Source: Fidelibacterota bacterium (GTDB taxonomy: Bacteria > Fidelibacterota > Marinisomatia > Marinisomatales > TCS55). From it: 64,000 nucleotides of DNA. The position numbers and the translations under genes are program-made. The stretch's first letter is position 1; every line of letters starts with the position of its first letter. Shown here piece by piece: positions 43,231 to 52,825 of this stretch. The notes under the pieces were generated by a model, which was given only the letters and a program-made list of their open reading frames with translations, was not told the DNA's origin and ran no database searches. Location: positions 1 through 64,000 of the forward strand of contig JAAZYX010000025.1 in NCBI GenBank assembly GCA_014239435.1. The letters are read 5' to 3'.

Positions 43231-46026
43231 ATGAAAATTCTTGAAACAAATGTTTACGTAGGACCAAACGTTTACGCCCGGTTTCCTGTCATCCGGCATA
43301 TTCTCGATTTGGGTGTGCTTGAAGACTGGCCCACCGCCAAGCTGGGTAAAAAATTCATTGATGGTTTGGTACATCATTTACCGGGACTCAAGAATCACGG
43401 GTGTTCGTATCGCGAAGGAGGCGGTTTTATTCGTAGGTTAAAAGAAGATGAAGGAACATGGCTTGGGCACGTGATGGAGCATGTTGCCATTGAATTGCAA
43501 AATGTTGCCGGTTCTAAGGTAACCTTTGGAAAAACCCGCTCGCTCGAAAAAAAGGGACAGTATAACATGGTATTTCAATATCTGCAGCGGGATGTTGGAT
43601 TGGAAGCCAGCCGGCTTGCGCAGACCGTCATACTTGAATTACTTCCTGAAAAGGTAAAAAAGCAGCTGGATGCCGTTCCGGAAAATTTTGATTTTGAAGA
43701 AGAAAGAGATATGTTCATTCGGTTTGCCCAAAAATTTGAGTTCGGACCGAGTACAGCGTCCCTCGTAGATGCTGCAATAGAGCGCGAAATTCCTTGGCTT
43801 AGGCTAAACCGATACAGCCTTGTTCAATTTGGGCACGGGAAATTCCAGAAGCGCATTCAAGCGACCATAACAAATCAGACTCGCCACATTTCAGTTGAAA
43901 TCGCAAGCGATAAAGATGATACCAATTCTCTATTAAGCGATCTGGGTTTGCCGGTTCCGATTCAAAAACTGGTGTACAGCGAAAAGGAAGCAGTGCACCG
44001 TGCGCGGAGAATTGGTTATCCTGTTGTTCTGAAACCCCTCAATGCAAACCATGGCCGCGGTGTTTCCATCAACTTGACAGAAGATTCGCAGGTGAAAAAA
44101 GCGTTCAAGATTGCTAGAGAACGAGGATCTTCTCGTGGCGTGCTGGTTGAAAGTTTCATCACCGGATTTGATCATCGCATGCTGGTAGTGGATGGCAAAC
44201 TGATTGCAGTCGCAAAACGTGTGCCGGGACGTGTTGTCGGAAATGGAAAACAGACAATTCAAGAATTGGTGGATATCGTTAATGAAGATCCAAGGCGCGG
44301 TATCGGTCATGAAAAAGTACTGACTCAAATCCAAATTGATCATCAGGCCGAACGACTGATGAACTCGAAGGGATATACATTGGAATCCATTTTGAAAAAG
44401 GATGAAATTCTATATCTTAGGTCCACAGCAAATTTATCAACCGGTGGAACATCCATTGATTTGACCGATCTTGTTCATCCTGATAATAAATCCATGGCGG
44501 AACGTGCCGTAAAAGCTATTGGCCTTGATGTGGGCGGTGTAGATTTTTTAACAGATGACATTACCCAATCGCACAAAGCAGTCGGCGGCGCCATTGTCGA
44601 AGTGAACGCTGCACCGGGATTTCGAATGCATGTTGCTCCAAGCGAAGGCGAGCCGCGTGATGTTGCCGGTCCTGTGATGGATATGCTGTTTCCGCAAGGT
44701 ACGCCATCCGTAATTCCGATTGCCGGAATCACGGGGACGAATGGAAAAACCACCACCACTCGCATGCTGGCGCACATCATGAAAACGGCTGGGCATACGG
44801 TTGGATTTACAACAACAGACGGTGTATATATTGATGGACATTTGACGGTAAAGGGCGACATGACTGGCCCCAAAAGCGCGCAAATGGTCTTAAGAGATCC
44901 GGATGTAGATATGGCCGTATTGGAAACGGCAAGAGGAGGTATTTTAAGAAGCGGACTCGGATATGAAAAAAGTGATGTGGCCGCCTGTCTGAATATATCA
45001 GCCGACCATCTTGGACTCCGCGGAGTAAATACACTTGAGCAACTTGCGGAAGCGAAGCGTGTTGTTGTAGAGACGGCCACGGATACCGCTGTTTTGAATG
45101 CAGACGATGAATACTGCCTGAAGATGGCAGACTACACTAAAGCTGAGCATGTATGTTATGTTACTATGAATCCTGAACATGAATTGGTAAAGCAGCATAT
45201 TCGCGCCGGCGGGAGAGCGGTCGTTCTTGAAAAGGGAATCAACGGCGAAATGATCACATTTTATGATAAAGGTGCGCATATCCCTTTGTTATGGACGCAT
45301 TTGATTCCGGCGACGCTTGAAGGAAAAGCGCTGCACAATGTCCAAAATGCGATGTTTGCGGCTGCACTGGCATTCAGCTTACATAAATCTCTGGAAGATA
45401 TAAGCCACGGACTCAGAACATTCAATCAGACATTTTTTCAGGCGCCTGGGAAAATGAATATTTTTGATGAACATCCGTTTAAAGTCATTCTTGACTACGC
45501 GCATAATCCGGCAGCAGTTCGGGCGATTTCATCCTTGGTGAGCAAACTTGAAGTTAACGGAAAACGCATCGCCGTTCTTTCAGCACCGGGAGATCGTCGT
45601 GATGAAGATATTCGTGAAGTTGCGGAAATTGCTTCAGAGCATTTTGATGTTTTCATTTGTAAAGCCGATGACCACCGTCGCGGTAGAGCAGACGACGAAG
45701 TACCCAATATCATGAAAAGCGCATTGCTGAAAAAGGGGATACATAAAAATAATATTCAGGTTGTTCCGGATGAGCAAGACGCTATCAATACTGCGTTATC
45801 AATAGCGGAAGAAGGAGATTGTGTTCTGATTTTGGGAGACGCAATTACACGATCCTGGAAACAAATTATTCATTTCGAAAGTGAATCTAAAAAAACCGCC
45901 GATAAATCTGAGGCTTCAGAAGAATCTGATTCCGGATTGGAAGAAACACCATTCACAATTGATGAAGGCCAGAAATTAATTCAGGATGAACGTGGTGTCC
46001 GCTTGGCCAGAGAAGAATCTGACTGA
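43231..46026 (+). CDS. cphA: Cyanophycin synthetase
   Basis: Polymerises Asp and Arg into the storage polymer multi-L-arginyl-poly-L-aspartate. 931 residues: N-terminal domain (1-160, 'MKILETNVYVGPNVYARFP'), ATP-grasp domain (about 220-475, with 'RARRIGYPVVLKPLNANHGRG', 'VEVNAAPGFRMHV'), and a Mur-ligase-like domain (about 490-890) with P-loop 'GITGTNGKTTTTRMLAH' and 'LDYAHNPAAVRAI'. The acidic/Ser-rich C-terminal tail (890-931) extends beyond the typical end of about 880-900 residues. It acts with the adjacent cyanophycinase for nitrogen storage and mobilisation. Confidence 0.96.
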   Translation: MKILETNVYVGPNVYARFPVIRHILDLGVLEDWPTAKLGKKFIDGLVHHLPGLKNHGCSYREGGGFIRRLKEDEGTWLGHVMEHVAIELQNVAGSKVTFGKTRSLEKKGQYNMVFQYLQRDVGLEASRLAQTVILELLPEKVKKQLDAVPENFDFEEERDMFIRFAQKFEFGPSTASLVDAAIEREIPWLRLNRYSLVQFGHGKFQKRIQATITNQTRHISVEIASDKDDTNSLLSDLGLPVPIQKLVYSEKEAVHRARRIGYPVVLKPLNANHGRGVSINLTEDSQVKKAFKIARERGSSRGVLVESFITGFDHRMLVVDGKLIAVAKRVPGRVVGNGKQTIQELVDIVNEDPRRGIGHEKVLTQIQIDHQAERLMNSKGYTLESILKKDEILYLRSTANLSTGGTSIDLTDLVHPDNKSMAERAVKAIGLDVGGVDFLTDDITQSHKAVGGAIVEVNAAPGFRMHVAPSEGEPRDVAGPVMDMLFPQGTPSVIPIAGITGTNGKTTTTRMLAHIMKTAGHTVGFTTTDGVYIDGHLTVKGDMTGPKSAQMVLRDPDVDMAVLETARGGILRSGLGYEKSDVAACLNISADHLGLRGVNTLEQLAEAKRVVVETATDTAVLNADDEYCLKMADYTKAEHVCYVTMNPEHELVKQHIRAGGRAVVLEKGINGEMITFYDKGAHIPLLWTHLIPATLEGKALHNVQNAMFAAALAFSLHKSLEDISHGLRTFNQTFFQAPGKMNIFDEHPFKVILDYAHNPAAVRAISSLVSKLEVNGKRIAVLSAPGDRRDEDIREVAEIASEHFDVFICKADDHRRGRADDEVPNIMKSALLKKGIHKNNIQVVPDEQDAINTALSIAEEGDCVLILGDAITRSWKQIIHFESESKKTADKSEASEESDSGLEETPFTIDEGQKLIQDERGVRLAREESD

Positions 46027-46038
46027 TAGGATTCAATA

Positions 46039-47727
46039 ATGGAAATTTTAAACACACGCCGCATGACAGGCCCGAGTTTGTTTACTGATCTTCCGGGTGC
46101 TATTCTTGAAGTGGACGTTCCTACCGCACGGCAGGATGAAGCTGTCCAAGTTTGGGAAACAAACGTCAGGCGGTACTTAAATGCGGTTGGGTGGAAAAAC
46201 GCCGCTACTCTGCATCGGAAATATGAAAATGGTATTTCTCTTTATTTTACGGCACCTATTGACGCCCTCTATGCTGCCTGTGAGGTCAATGAGGCTGCGT
46301 GGCACCTAACTGTATCCGATATGAACGGCACACCATCAGGTTCTTTCGGTGAGGATATTGCCCGATTAAAAAATGAAATTACTGCGGAATTGAATCCGTC
46401 AATACTAGCCCTAAAGGAAGCCGCACAAACAAACAATGTTCGCTTTTTGCAAGCCGATGAAATGGTATCGGTAGGGACCGGTAAAGGATCGAAAACATTT
46501 GACGTGGATAAAATACCGGATCCGATAGAGTTGGATTGGAAAAAAATTCATGATGTACCCGTTATTTTGATTACCGGAACTAACGGAAAATCAACAACAG
46601 TAAGGCTGTTAGAGACCATTCTATCTGAAGCAAGTTTAACGCCCGGCGCATCTTCAACCGATGGGATCAGGGTAAACATGAAAACGATAGAAGCCGGTGA
46701 TTATTCCGGTCCGGAAGGTGCGCGTTCGACTTTGAGGAATGAAAAAATTTCATCGGCTGTTTTAGAAGTAGCACGCGGAGGAATTCTAAGGCGAGGGATG
46801 CCGGTGGAAGACGTGCAAACCGCTATTGTAACGAATGTGGCAGAAGATCATTTCGGTGAATGGGGAGTAAACTCTCTGGCCGAAATGGTGGAAACAAAAT
46901 TTGTAATTCGGAAGGCTTTGGAAGAGGGCGGACAGTTAATTCTGAATGCCGATGACAAAGGGTGTGTAGAATTTAGAAAACAAGTTTCTGAAACTGTATG
47001 CTGGTTTAGCCTTGATCCGAAAAACCCGGTGATTACTCATCACACAAAGGCGGGCGGACGAGTCGCATTTTTGGACGGCGATCAAATCAAATACACAGAT
47101 AGGACAAAAGAGGAAACCATCGGGCACGTCAACGATCTTCCCATTACAATGAATGGACTGTCTCGGCACAATATATTAAACTGCCTCGGCGCAATATTAT
47201 TGGCCAAATCTTTAGAGATAAAGACTTCTGATATTTTCACTGCGCTTTCAAATTTTGGAGGATCTTATGAAGAAAATCCTGCGAGAGGTAATTTCTTTGA
47301 AAAGGATGGATCAACTATTTTGGTTGATTTTGCCCATAATCCGCATGGACTTAGTGCCATTATAGATATGGTTTCGCAAATGGATGCAAAGCGGAAACTT
47401 ATCCTATTGGGACAGGCGGGAGACCGGAGCAACGATGATATCCGAGGATTGGTGGATGTAGCAGCTCGAATGAATCCACAACGGGTTATGGCGTGCGAAA
47501 TTCCTAAATACATACGCGGCAGAGAAGAAGGCGAAATACCCAATTTGATAAAGTCTTATTTCATGGATCACGGTATTTTGGAATCTTCCATTATAATTGA
47601 AAAAAGTATTTATAACGGAGTTTTGTCAGCGTTGAATTGGATGGAACCCGGCGATTTGCTTCTTCTCTTAACGCTGGATCAAAAAGAAGAAAGCATCGAG
47701 GCAGTTCAGGCATTCTGCGAAGCCTGA
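46039..47727 (+). CDS. CphA-related Mur-ligase paralogue lacking ATP-grasp
   Basis: 562 residues. The first 20 residues ('MEILNTRRMTGPSLFTDLPG') mimic the CphA start. A short N-terminal region then leads straight into a Mur-ligase domain: P-loop 'LITGTNGKSTTVRLLE' (near 178), 'VLEVARGGILRRGM' (near 241), 'ILVDFAHNPHGLSAI' (near 427) and 'GQAGDRSNDDIRGLVD' (near 457). The ATP-grasp domain of CphA is missing. Mur-type enzymes join an amino acid to a carboxylate via an acyl-phosphate. The gene starts 12 bases after cphA, so it may act on cyanophycin or a related polymer; activity is unproven. Confidence 0.85.
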   Translation: MEILNTRRMTGPSLFTDLPGAILEVDVPTARQDEAVQVWETNVRRYLNAVGWKNAATLHRKYENGISLYFTAPIDALYAACEVNEAAWHLTVSDMNGTPSGSFGEDIARLKNEITAELNPSILALKEAAQTNNVRFLQADEMVSVGTGKGSKTFDVDKIPDPIELDWKKIHDVPVILITGTNGKSTTVRLLETILSEASLTPGASSTDGIRVNMKTIEAGDYSGPEGARSTLRNEKISSAVLEVARGGILRRGMPVEDVQTAIVTNVAEDHFGEWGVNSLAEMVETKFVIRKALEEGGQLILNADDKGCVEFRKQVSETVCWFSLDPKNPVITHHTKAGGRVAFLDGDQIKYTDRTKEETIGHVNDLPITMNGLSRHNILNCLGAILLAKSLEIKTSDIFTALSNFGGSYEENPARGNFFEKDGSTILVDFAHNPHGLSAIIDMVSQMDAKRKLILLGQAGDRSNDDIRGLVDVAARMNPQRVMACEIPKYIRGREEGEIPNLIKSYFMDHGILESSIIIEKSIYNGVLSALNWMEPGDLLLLLTLDQKEESIEAVQAFCEA

Positions 47728-47758
47728 TTTCTCGCCCCAATTAAATTATAAAATAAAA

Positions 47759-47821
47759 GACGGCCCAAAGCTTTGATCGCAAGCTACCAAGAGAAAGGAA
47801 CTCTTTGGATTTGGGGCCGCC
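47759..47821. terminator. Three-way-junction hairpin between convergent genes
   Basis: Outer stem: 47759-47769 with 47810-47821 (about 10 pairs, one mismatch and one bulge). Inside are two hairpins: gctt/aagc (47770-47784, 7-base loop) and ccaagag/ctctttgg (47787-47808, one bulge). Short T-runs flank both ends, so it could terminate transcription of the cph genes and of the acetoacetyl-CoA synthetase gene coming the other way. The branched form is unusual for a simple terminator. Confidence 0.6.
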
Positions 47822-47886
47822 TTTAAAATTGTAGATAAAATTTAAGGAATAGATGGATTTAAATCAAAATCTGGTTTGCTCAATCC

Positions 47887-49839
47887 TCATGATTTTAATT
47901 CTGCCAAATTCTTAAACAATTCCAAAGACTCGGGATTTGCCAAAGCATCCTTATTTTTCACTTCTCCTCCGTGGATAATTTTCCGAACAGCAATTTCTAC
48001 CTTTTTCATGTTGATAGTGTAGGGAATGTCCTTGATAGGCAGAATTTTTGCAGGTACATGTCGAGGTGAACAATTTGATTTGATTGCGGTTTTTATAGTC
48101 TGAATCAATTCTTCATCCAGTTGTCCGTCTTGATTTATTTTAACAAATAAAATCACACGCTGATCATCTTCCCAATCTTGGCCCACAACAAGGCTGTCCG
48201 CGATTTGAGGAAGATTTTCCACTACTCTATATATTTCCGCAGTTCCGATACGAACACCGCTAGGATTTAGCGTTGCGTCGCTTCTTCCAAAAATTGTTAC
48301 GCCTCCATGATCATTGATTTCAATGTAATCTCCATGGCGCCAGATATTTGGATACGTATCAAAATACGCATTGTGGTATTTCTCCCCTTCGTCATCATTC
48401 CAAAAGTAGATCGGCATAGATGGAAAAGCAGCCGTACAAACAAGCTCACCTTTTTCTGATTTCACTGTGTGTCCACCCGCATCAAAAGACTCTACTTTCA
48501 TTCCCAATCCTCGGCATTGAAGCTCACCTCGGTATACAGGTAAGACAGGATTTCCGATAGCAAAACAAGAAATAATATCCGTTCCGCCGGAAATGGATGC
48601 CAGATGAATATCTTTTTTAATATCACGATAAACATAATCAAAATTTTCTTCCATCAGTGGCGATCCCGTAGAAAGTATTGTTTTCAATTTCTTAAGATCA
48701 TAATTCCTAATTGGAACCTCATCCGCAACTTCACAGGCGGCGATAAACTTTGCACTTGTTCCAAAAATTGAAATCCGTAATTCTTCCGCCAGCCGCCACA
48801 TGGCTCCTGAATCCGGATAAAATGCTGAACCGTCATACAATACCATAGTTGCACCGACTGCAAGAGAAGACACGAGCCAGTTCCACATCATCCATCCTGT
48901 TGTAGTAAAGTAAAATATGGTATCATCCCGAGACAGATTTGTATGTAGCCGCAATTCTTTCAAATGCTGAATCAGTGTACCGCCAGCGCCGTGAACGATA
49001 CTTTTAGGCAATCCGGTTGTTCCGGAAGAATACATGATATAAAGCGGATGATTGAACGGTAGTTGTTCGAAGACTAAACTTTTGTCAGAAGCACCATCAA
49101 TAAAGTGAGCATATAGTTCACCTTTTTGAATGGATGAAATGTCAGGCTTTTTTTCAGAATATGGAATAATGACAACTTTTTGAACGCTGGGTAATTTTTC
49201 GAGGATTGTTTCCAGTTTTTCCAGTGAATTAAATGATTTCCCATTATAAAAATATCCATTAGCTGAAAATAATATTTTTGGCTCAATTTGTGTAAAACGA
49301 TCCAGAACACCTTTAATTCCAAAATCAGGTGAAGATGATGACCAGATTGCGCCAATAGAAGCAGCAGCAAGCATGGCAATAACTGCTTCCGGCATATTCG
49401 GCATAAAGCCGGCGATTCTATCACCCTTTTGAACGCCAGCATTTCGTAATGCCGAAGCAAGCATTGATACCTCTGAATACAAATCAGCATAGGATAACTT
49501 CCGAATTGGCTGGCCTTCTCCTTTAAAGCAAATCGCAGTGCGGTCATCCCTGAAACGAAGAAGATTTTCAGCAAAATTCAGCCGGGCGTCTTCGAACCAT
49601 TTCGCACCGGGCATTTTATGAATATCATCTACAATTTGGCTTGGAGGGGTCGAATGGATAATATCGGTGAATTCCCAGACAGCCTTCCAAAATTCGGAAA
49701 TAAATTCCACAGACCATTCATAAAGATTATGGTAGTCGGTTAAATCTAGATTATGTTTTTCATTAACATACATCCTGAAAGCTTGCATTTGAGATGAAGC
49801 TATTTTGTTCTCTGCGGGTGTCCAAAGTATCTCAGCCAT
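47887..49839 (-). CDS. Acetoacetyl-CoA synthetase
   Basis: Activates acetoacetate to acetoacetyl-CoA with ATP; acyl-CoA synthetase (ANL) superfamily. 650 residues, usual for this class. 'GAKWFEDARLNFAENLLRF' (near 79-97), AMP-binding P-loop 'MYSSGTTGLPKSIVHGAGG' (near 282-300), 'QHLKELRLHTNL' characteristic of acetoacetate rather than acetate ligases, 'GRSDATLNPSGVRIGTAEIY' (near 519-538) and the C-terminal catalytic Lys region 'PYTINMKKVEIAVRKII'. Links ketone/polyhydroxybutyrate-type carbon to acetyl-CoA. Convergent with the cph operon. Confidence 0.9.
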   Translation of the reverse strand: MAEILWTPAENKIASSQMQAFRMYVNEKHNLDLTDYHNLYEWSVEFISEFWKAVWEFTDIIHSTPPSQIVDDIHKMPGAKWFEDARLNFAENLLRFRDDRTAICFKGEGQPIRKLSYADLYSEVSMLASALRNAGVQKGDRIAGFMPNMPEAVIAMLAAASIGAIWSSSSPDFGIKGVLDRFTQIEPKILFSANGYFYNGKSFNSLEKLETILEKLPSVQKVVIIPYSEKKPDISSIQKGELYAHFIDGASDKSLVFEQLPFNHPLYIMYSSGTTGLPKSIVHGAGGTLIQHLKELRLHTNLSRDDTIFYFTTTGWMMWNWLVSSLAVGATMVLYDGSAFYPDSGAMWRLAEELRISIFGTSAKFIAACEVADEVPIRNYDLKKLKTILSTGSPLMEENFDYVYRDIKKDIHLASISGGTDIISCFAIGNPVLPVYRGELQCRGLGMKVESFDAGGHTVKSEKGELVCTAAFPSMPIYFWNDDEGEKYHNAYFDTYPNIWRHGDYIEINDHGGVTIFGRSDATLNPSGVRIGTAEIYRVVENLPQIADSLVVGQDWEDDQRVILFVKINQDGQLDEELIQTIKTAIKSNCSPRHVPAKILPIKDIPYTINMKKVEIAVRKIIHGGEVKNKDALANPESLELFKNLAELKS

Positions 49840-49942
49840 GGAAAAAATTAGATGAAATCTATGGAACCTGCACGTATTTAGTTGATTTACGTTCCTCGAA
49901 GTAAATAAATCAGTTTAAATTCCCAGCTTCCATTTTATAGAA

Positions 49943-51136
49943 ATGAAAATAGCGTTCTTAACAGCAGGCGGAATTGCACCTTGTCTTTCCGCATCCATCG
50001 GTTTCCTGATACAGGAACACAAAGCATCGAATCCGAATGCCGACTTTATTGGCTATCTCCACGGCTATAAAGGATTACTAACCGGAACATCCTTTCCTTT
50101 CCCGAAAGATGCATTGGATTCCGCAGAAGTTTTGCTGTCATTTGGCGGAAGTCCGATAGGCAACAGCCGAGTAAAGCTGACCAATGGAGATAACTGCATC
50201 CAACACGGATTGATTAGAGAAGGTGAAGATCCGGTCTCAATTGCCGGTGAACAACTGTTAAAAGATGAAGTAGATATTTTACACACGCTGGGCGGAGATG
50301 ATACAAACACCATGGCTGCCGAAATCGTAAAATATCTATCAAGTAAAAATTCAAAACTGATTGTTGTCGGTCTTCCTAAAACGGTTGATAATGATGTATT
50401 CCCGATTTACCAATCATTGGGTGCAGCGACTGCTGCGGAACAGACTGCGAAATTTTTTGAAAATATTGCAAACGAAAATACTACAAGCAGCCGGCATTTG
50501 ATTATTCATGAAGTGATGGGAAGGAATTGCGGCTGGCTGACCGCTGCATCTGCACATCGGTACAGAGAAAAATTATCTCATAGGAATTTTCTACCGGAAC
50601 TGCTGATTTCTAAAGACCGTTGGGATGTAGACGCAGTGTATATCCCAGAAGTGGAAATTGATTTTGAAGCCGAATGCAGACGATTATTAGATATAATGGA
50701 CAAGAAAGACAGTATAAATGTTTTCTTAAGTGAAGGCGCGGGTACAGAAACAATTGTGAAAGAAATGGAAACTTCCGGGAAGAAAGTAGTTCGGGATGCT
50801 TTCGGGCATGTTGCTCTTGATACATTAAACCCGGGCAAATGGTTTGCCAAACAATTCCAGGAAAAGCTGAATGCTGACAAAGTATTGGTTCAAAAAAGCG
50901 GATATTTCTCTCGATCCGCATCACCAAACAAGGAAGATTTAGATTTAATCGGACGTTCTGCAGTACATGCTGTTGAATCGGCGCTGGCAGGCAATAGCGG
51001 TGTAGTTGGATTGGATGAGGAAAAAAATAATGAACTTGGATTAATTGCGTTCGAAAGGATTAAAGGCGGGAAGCCATTCAATATTCATCAGGATTGGTTT
51101 CAAAAGATGCTTAAAGAAATCGGACAAACACTTTAG
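49943..51136 (+). CDS. Pyrophosphate-type 6-phosphofructokinase
   Basis: Phosphorylates fructose 6-phosphate, reversibly if PPi is donor. 397 residues. Substrate and donor motifs: 'LGGDDTNTMAAEI' (near 116-128; the second Asp marks PPi use, where ATP enzymes have Gly) and 'GLPKTVDNDVFPI' (near 142-154; Lys where ATP enzymes have Gly). 'MGRNCGWLTAAS' is near 192. Both donor-site residues point to PPi rather than ATP. Acts with the class I aldolase 13 bases downstream. Confidence 0.9.
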   Translation: MKIAFLTAGGIAPCLSASIGFLIQEHKASNPNADFIGYLHGYKGLLTGTSFPFPKDALDSAEVLLSFGGSPIGNSRVKLTNGDNCIQHGLIREGEDPVSIAGEQLLKDEVDILHTLGGDDTNTMAAEIVKYLSSKNSKLIVVGLPKTVDNDVFPIYQSLGAATAAEQTAKFFENIANENTTSSRHLIIHEVMGRNCGWLTAASAHRYREKLSHRNFLPELLISKDRWDVDAVYIPEVEIDFEAECRRLLDIMDKKDSINVFLSEGAGTETIVKEMETSGKKVVRDAFGHVALDTLNPGKWFAKQFQEKLNADKVLVQKSGYFSRSASPNKEDLDLIGRSAVHAVESALAGNSGVVGLDEEKNNELGLIAFERIKGGKPFNIHQDWFQKMLKEIGQTL

Positions 51137-51149
51137 AAAGGACATTGAA

Positions 51150-52175
51150 ATGGGACTTGATTTACAATCTTTGAACGAGGTCGCCTGCGGAATGGTCGCA
51201 CCGGGAAAAGGAATATTAGCGGCGGATGAAAGTACACCAACAATAGGAAAACGATTTGATCTCATAGATACGAAATCAACAGAAAAAAGCCGAAATGCGT
51301 ATCGTGATCTACTTTTTAGTTCTAAGGGAATTGAGAAATATATCAGCGGTGTCATTATGTACGATGAAACGTTAAGGCAGTCATCATTCGATGGTGAGAC
51401 GCCCTATCCAGAGTATCTTTCAGAAATGGGAATTATTCCGGGAATAAAAGTGGATATGGGCGCGAAACCGCTGGCAGGATTTCCGGGAGAAACTGTGACG
51501 GAAGGGTTGGACGGATTGCGCCAGAGATTAGAAGAATACCGGTCATTAGGGGCGCGATTCACAAAATGGCGCGCTGTAATAAATATTGGTGAAGATATCC
51601 CCAGTTTCACTTCTGTCAGCACCAATGCTCATGCGCTTGCAAGATATGCGGCGCTTTGTCAGGAAGCAGATCTTGTTCCCATTGTAGAACCAGAAATATT
51701 GATGGACGGAGACCACAACATTGAGGACAGTTTCGAAGTTACTGAATTGGTTTTGTCATCAGTGTTCGCTGAATTGTATGCCCAAAGCGTGGAATTGGAA
51801 GAAATGGTTTTAAAGCCAAATATGGTTTTGTCCGGATATGGTTCTGCTGATCAGGCTGATGTGAACACGGTTGCAGAAATGACGTTGGATTGTCTCAAGC
51901 GGACCGTACCAGCTGCTGTTCCGGGGATTGCTTTTCTTTCGGGAGGACAGAGTAATGAACTCGCCACAGCTCACCTCAATGGGATGAATACATTAGCCGG
52001 AAACAGGAAACCTTGGAATTTAACATTTTCTTACGGACGTGCACTCCAGCAGCCGGCGCTCAAAGCATGGGGCGGCAATGATGAAAATATTTCAGCCGGA
52101 CAAAATGCCTTTATGAAAAGAGCAAAATTAAATGGGTTGGCATCTACAGGAGCGTATTCTGAGGATATGGAATAG
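51150..52175 (+). CDS. Class I fructose-bisphosphate aldolase
   Basis: Cleaves fructose 1,6-bisphosphate through a Schiff base, metal-independent. 341 residues from the ATG at 51150, which follows an agaaagga ribosome-binding site; a frame open further upstream would run into the phosphofructokinase gene. Eukaryote-like motifs: 'ILAADESTPTIGKRF' (near 25-39), 'VEPEILMDGDH' (near 179-189), the Schiff-base Lys in 'MVLKPNMVLSGYG' (near 221) and 'FLSGGQSNELATAHLN' (near 263-278). The C-terminal 'GAYSEDME' resembles the mobile Tyr tail of animal aldolases. Confidence 0.93.
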   Translation: MGLDLQSLNEVACGMVAPGKGILAADESTPTIGKRFDLIDTKSTEKSRNAYRDLLFSSKGIEKYISGVIMYDETLRQSSFDGETPYPEYLSEMGIIPGIKVDMGAKPLAGFPGETVTEGLDGLRQRLEEYRSLGARFTKWRAVINIGEDIPSFTSVSTNAHALARYAALCQEADLVPIVEPEILMDGDHNIEDSFEVTELVLSSVFAELYAQSVELEEMVLKPNMVLSGYGSADQADVNTVAEMTLDCLKRTVPAAVPGIAFLSGGQSNELATAHLNGMNTLAGNRKPWNLTFSYGRALQQPALKAWGGNDENISAGQNAFMKRAKLNGLASTGAYSEDME

Positions 52176-52178
52176 GCG

Positions 52179-52814
52179 TTAAAAGGCCAGCTTAATCCCC
52201 AGGATATTCCTTCCTTCCCATACATCATTTTTTAGGTCTCTCTGCTGCATAAAGTAGAGAGTGGGTTTGCCGAAGGAAAAACCATTCATTTCGATTCCAA
52301 GATAAAATCGATTTCTGTTGATGGTGTTATTTTCGGAGTCAGCGAATATTTCATCAGAAAAGTAAGGCACAATCTTTAGTTTGGTAAAAGACTGATTATA
52401 TTTTATAGTCACCATATCTCGGCTTCTGACTATACTTTCTTGATCCTGTTTCAGCCGAAATTCGATTCGGGTTCTACCGGAAAAACTGAAATCCCCAAAA
52501 TTCATTTTATTGGATAAAGTAACATGAGGCCTGTGTTCTTTTTTCCACACACTACTTTTTAATTCAAAGACTTCCCGAAAATTCACATTCAGTTTGTAGG
52601 ATCCAAATATTTGGAAGGATATTCCGATGTCTCCGTGATAATAATGCATTTCTTCCCCAAGATTGTAGAATCGAAAATCATTTTCGAATGCAATGGTGTA
52701 TTTTTCTGAAAGCGCATTAGACACTTTAAAAGCATTCCAAAGTTGTGGAATTTCATGTGTTTCGCCCATGAGGAGGGTGGTCGCCACTAAAACCATAAAA
52801 TATTTTTTTATCAT
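52179..52814 (-). CDS. DUF2490 outer-membrane-type protein
   Basis: 211 residues with an N-terminal signal (MIKKYFMVLVATTLLMGETH) and a beta-barrel-like body of aromatic-rich strands ('FENDFRFYNLGEEMHYYHG', 'FSGRTRIEFRLKQDQ', 'NRFYLGIEMNG'), ending in a hydrophobic 'GIKLAF' terminal strand. DUF2490 members are outer-membrane proteins of unknown role. It is the last gene of the operon with the CYTH protein (11-base gap), symporter and TPK, and converges with the aldolase gene. Confidence 0.8.
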   Translation of the reverse strand: MIKKYFMVLVATTLLMGETHEIPQLWNAFKVSNALSEKYTIAFENDFRFYNLGEEMHYYHGDIGISFQIFGSYKLNVNFREVFELKSSVWKKEHRPHVTLSNKMNFGDFSFSGRTRIEFRLKQDQESIVRSRDMVTIKYNQSFTKLKIVPYFSDEIFADSENNTINRNRFYLGIEMNGFSFGKPTLYFMQQRDLKNDVWEGRNILGIKLAF

Positions 52815-52825
52815 TATTCTACCTT

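Noticed and set aside
44475-45080. 201-residue antisense frame within cphA
   Set aside because: It lies entirely opposite a strongly supported gene, with no family match, signal or ribosome-binding site.
49074-49574. 166-residue same-strand alternative frame in the acetoacetyl-CoA synthetase gene
   Set aside because: It is out of frame inside a complete enzyme gene, with composition typical of a frame shadow.
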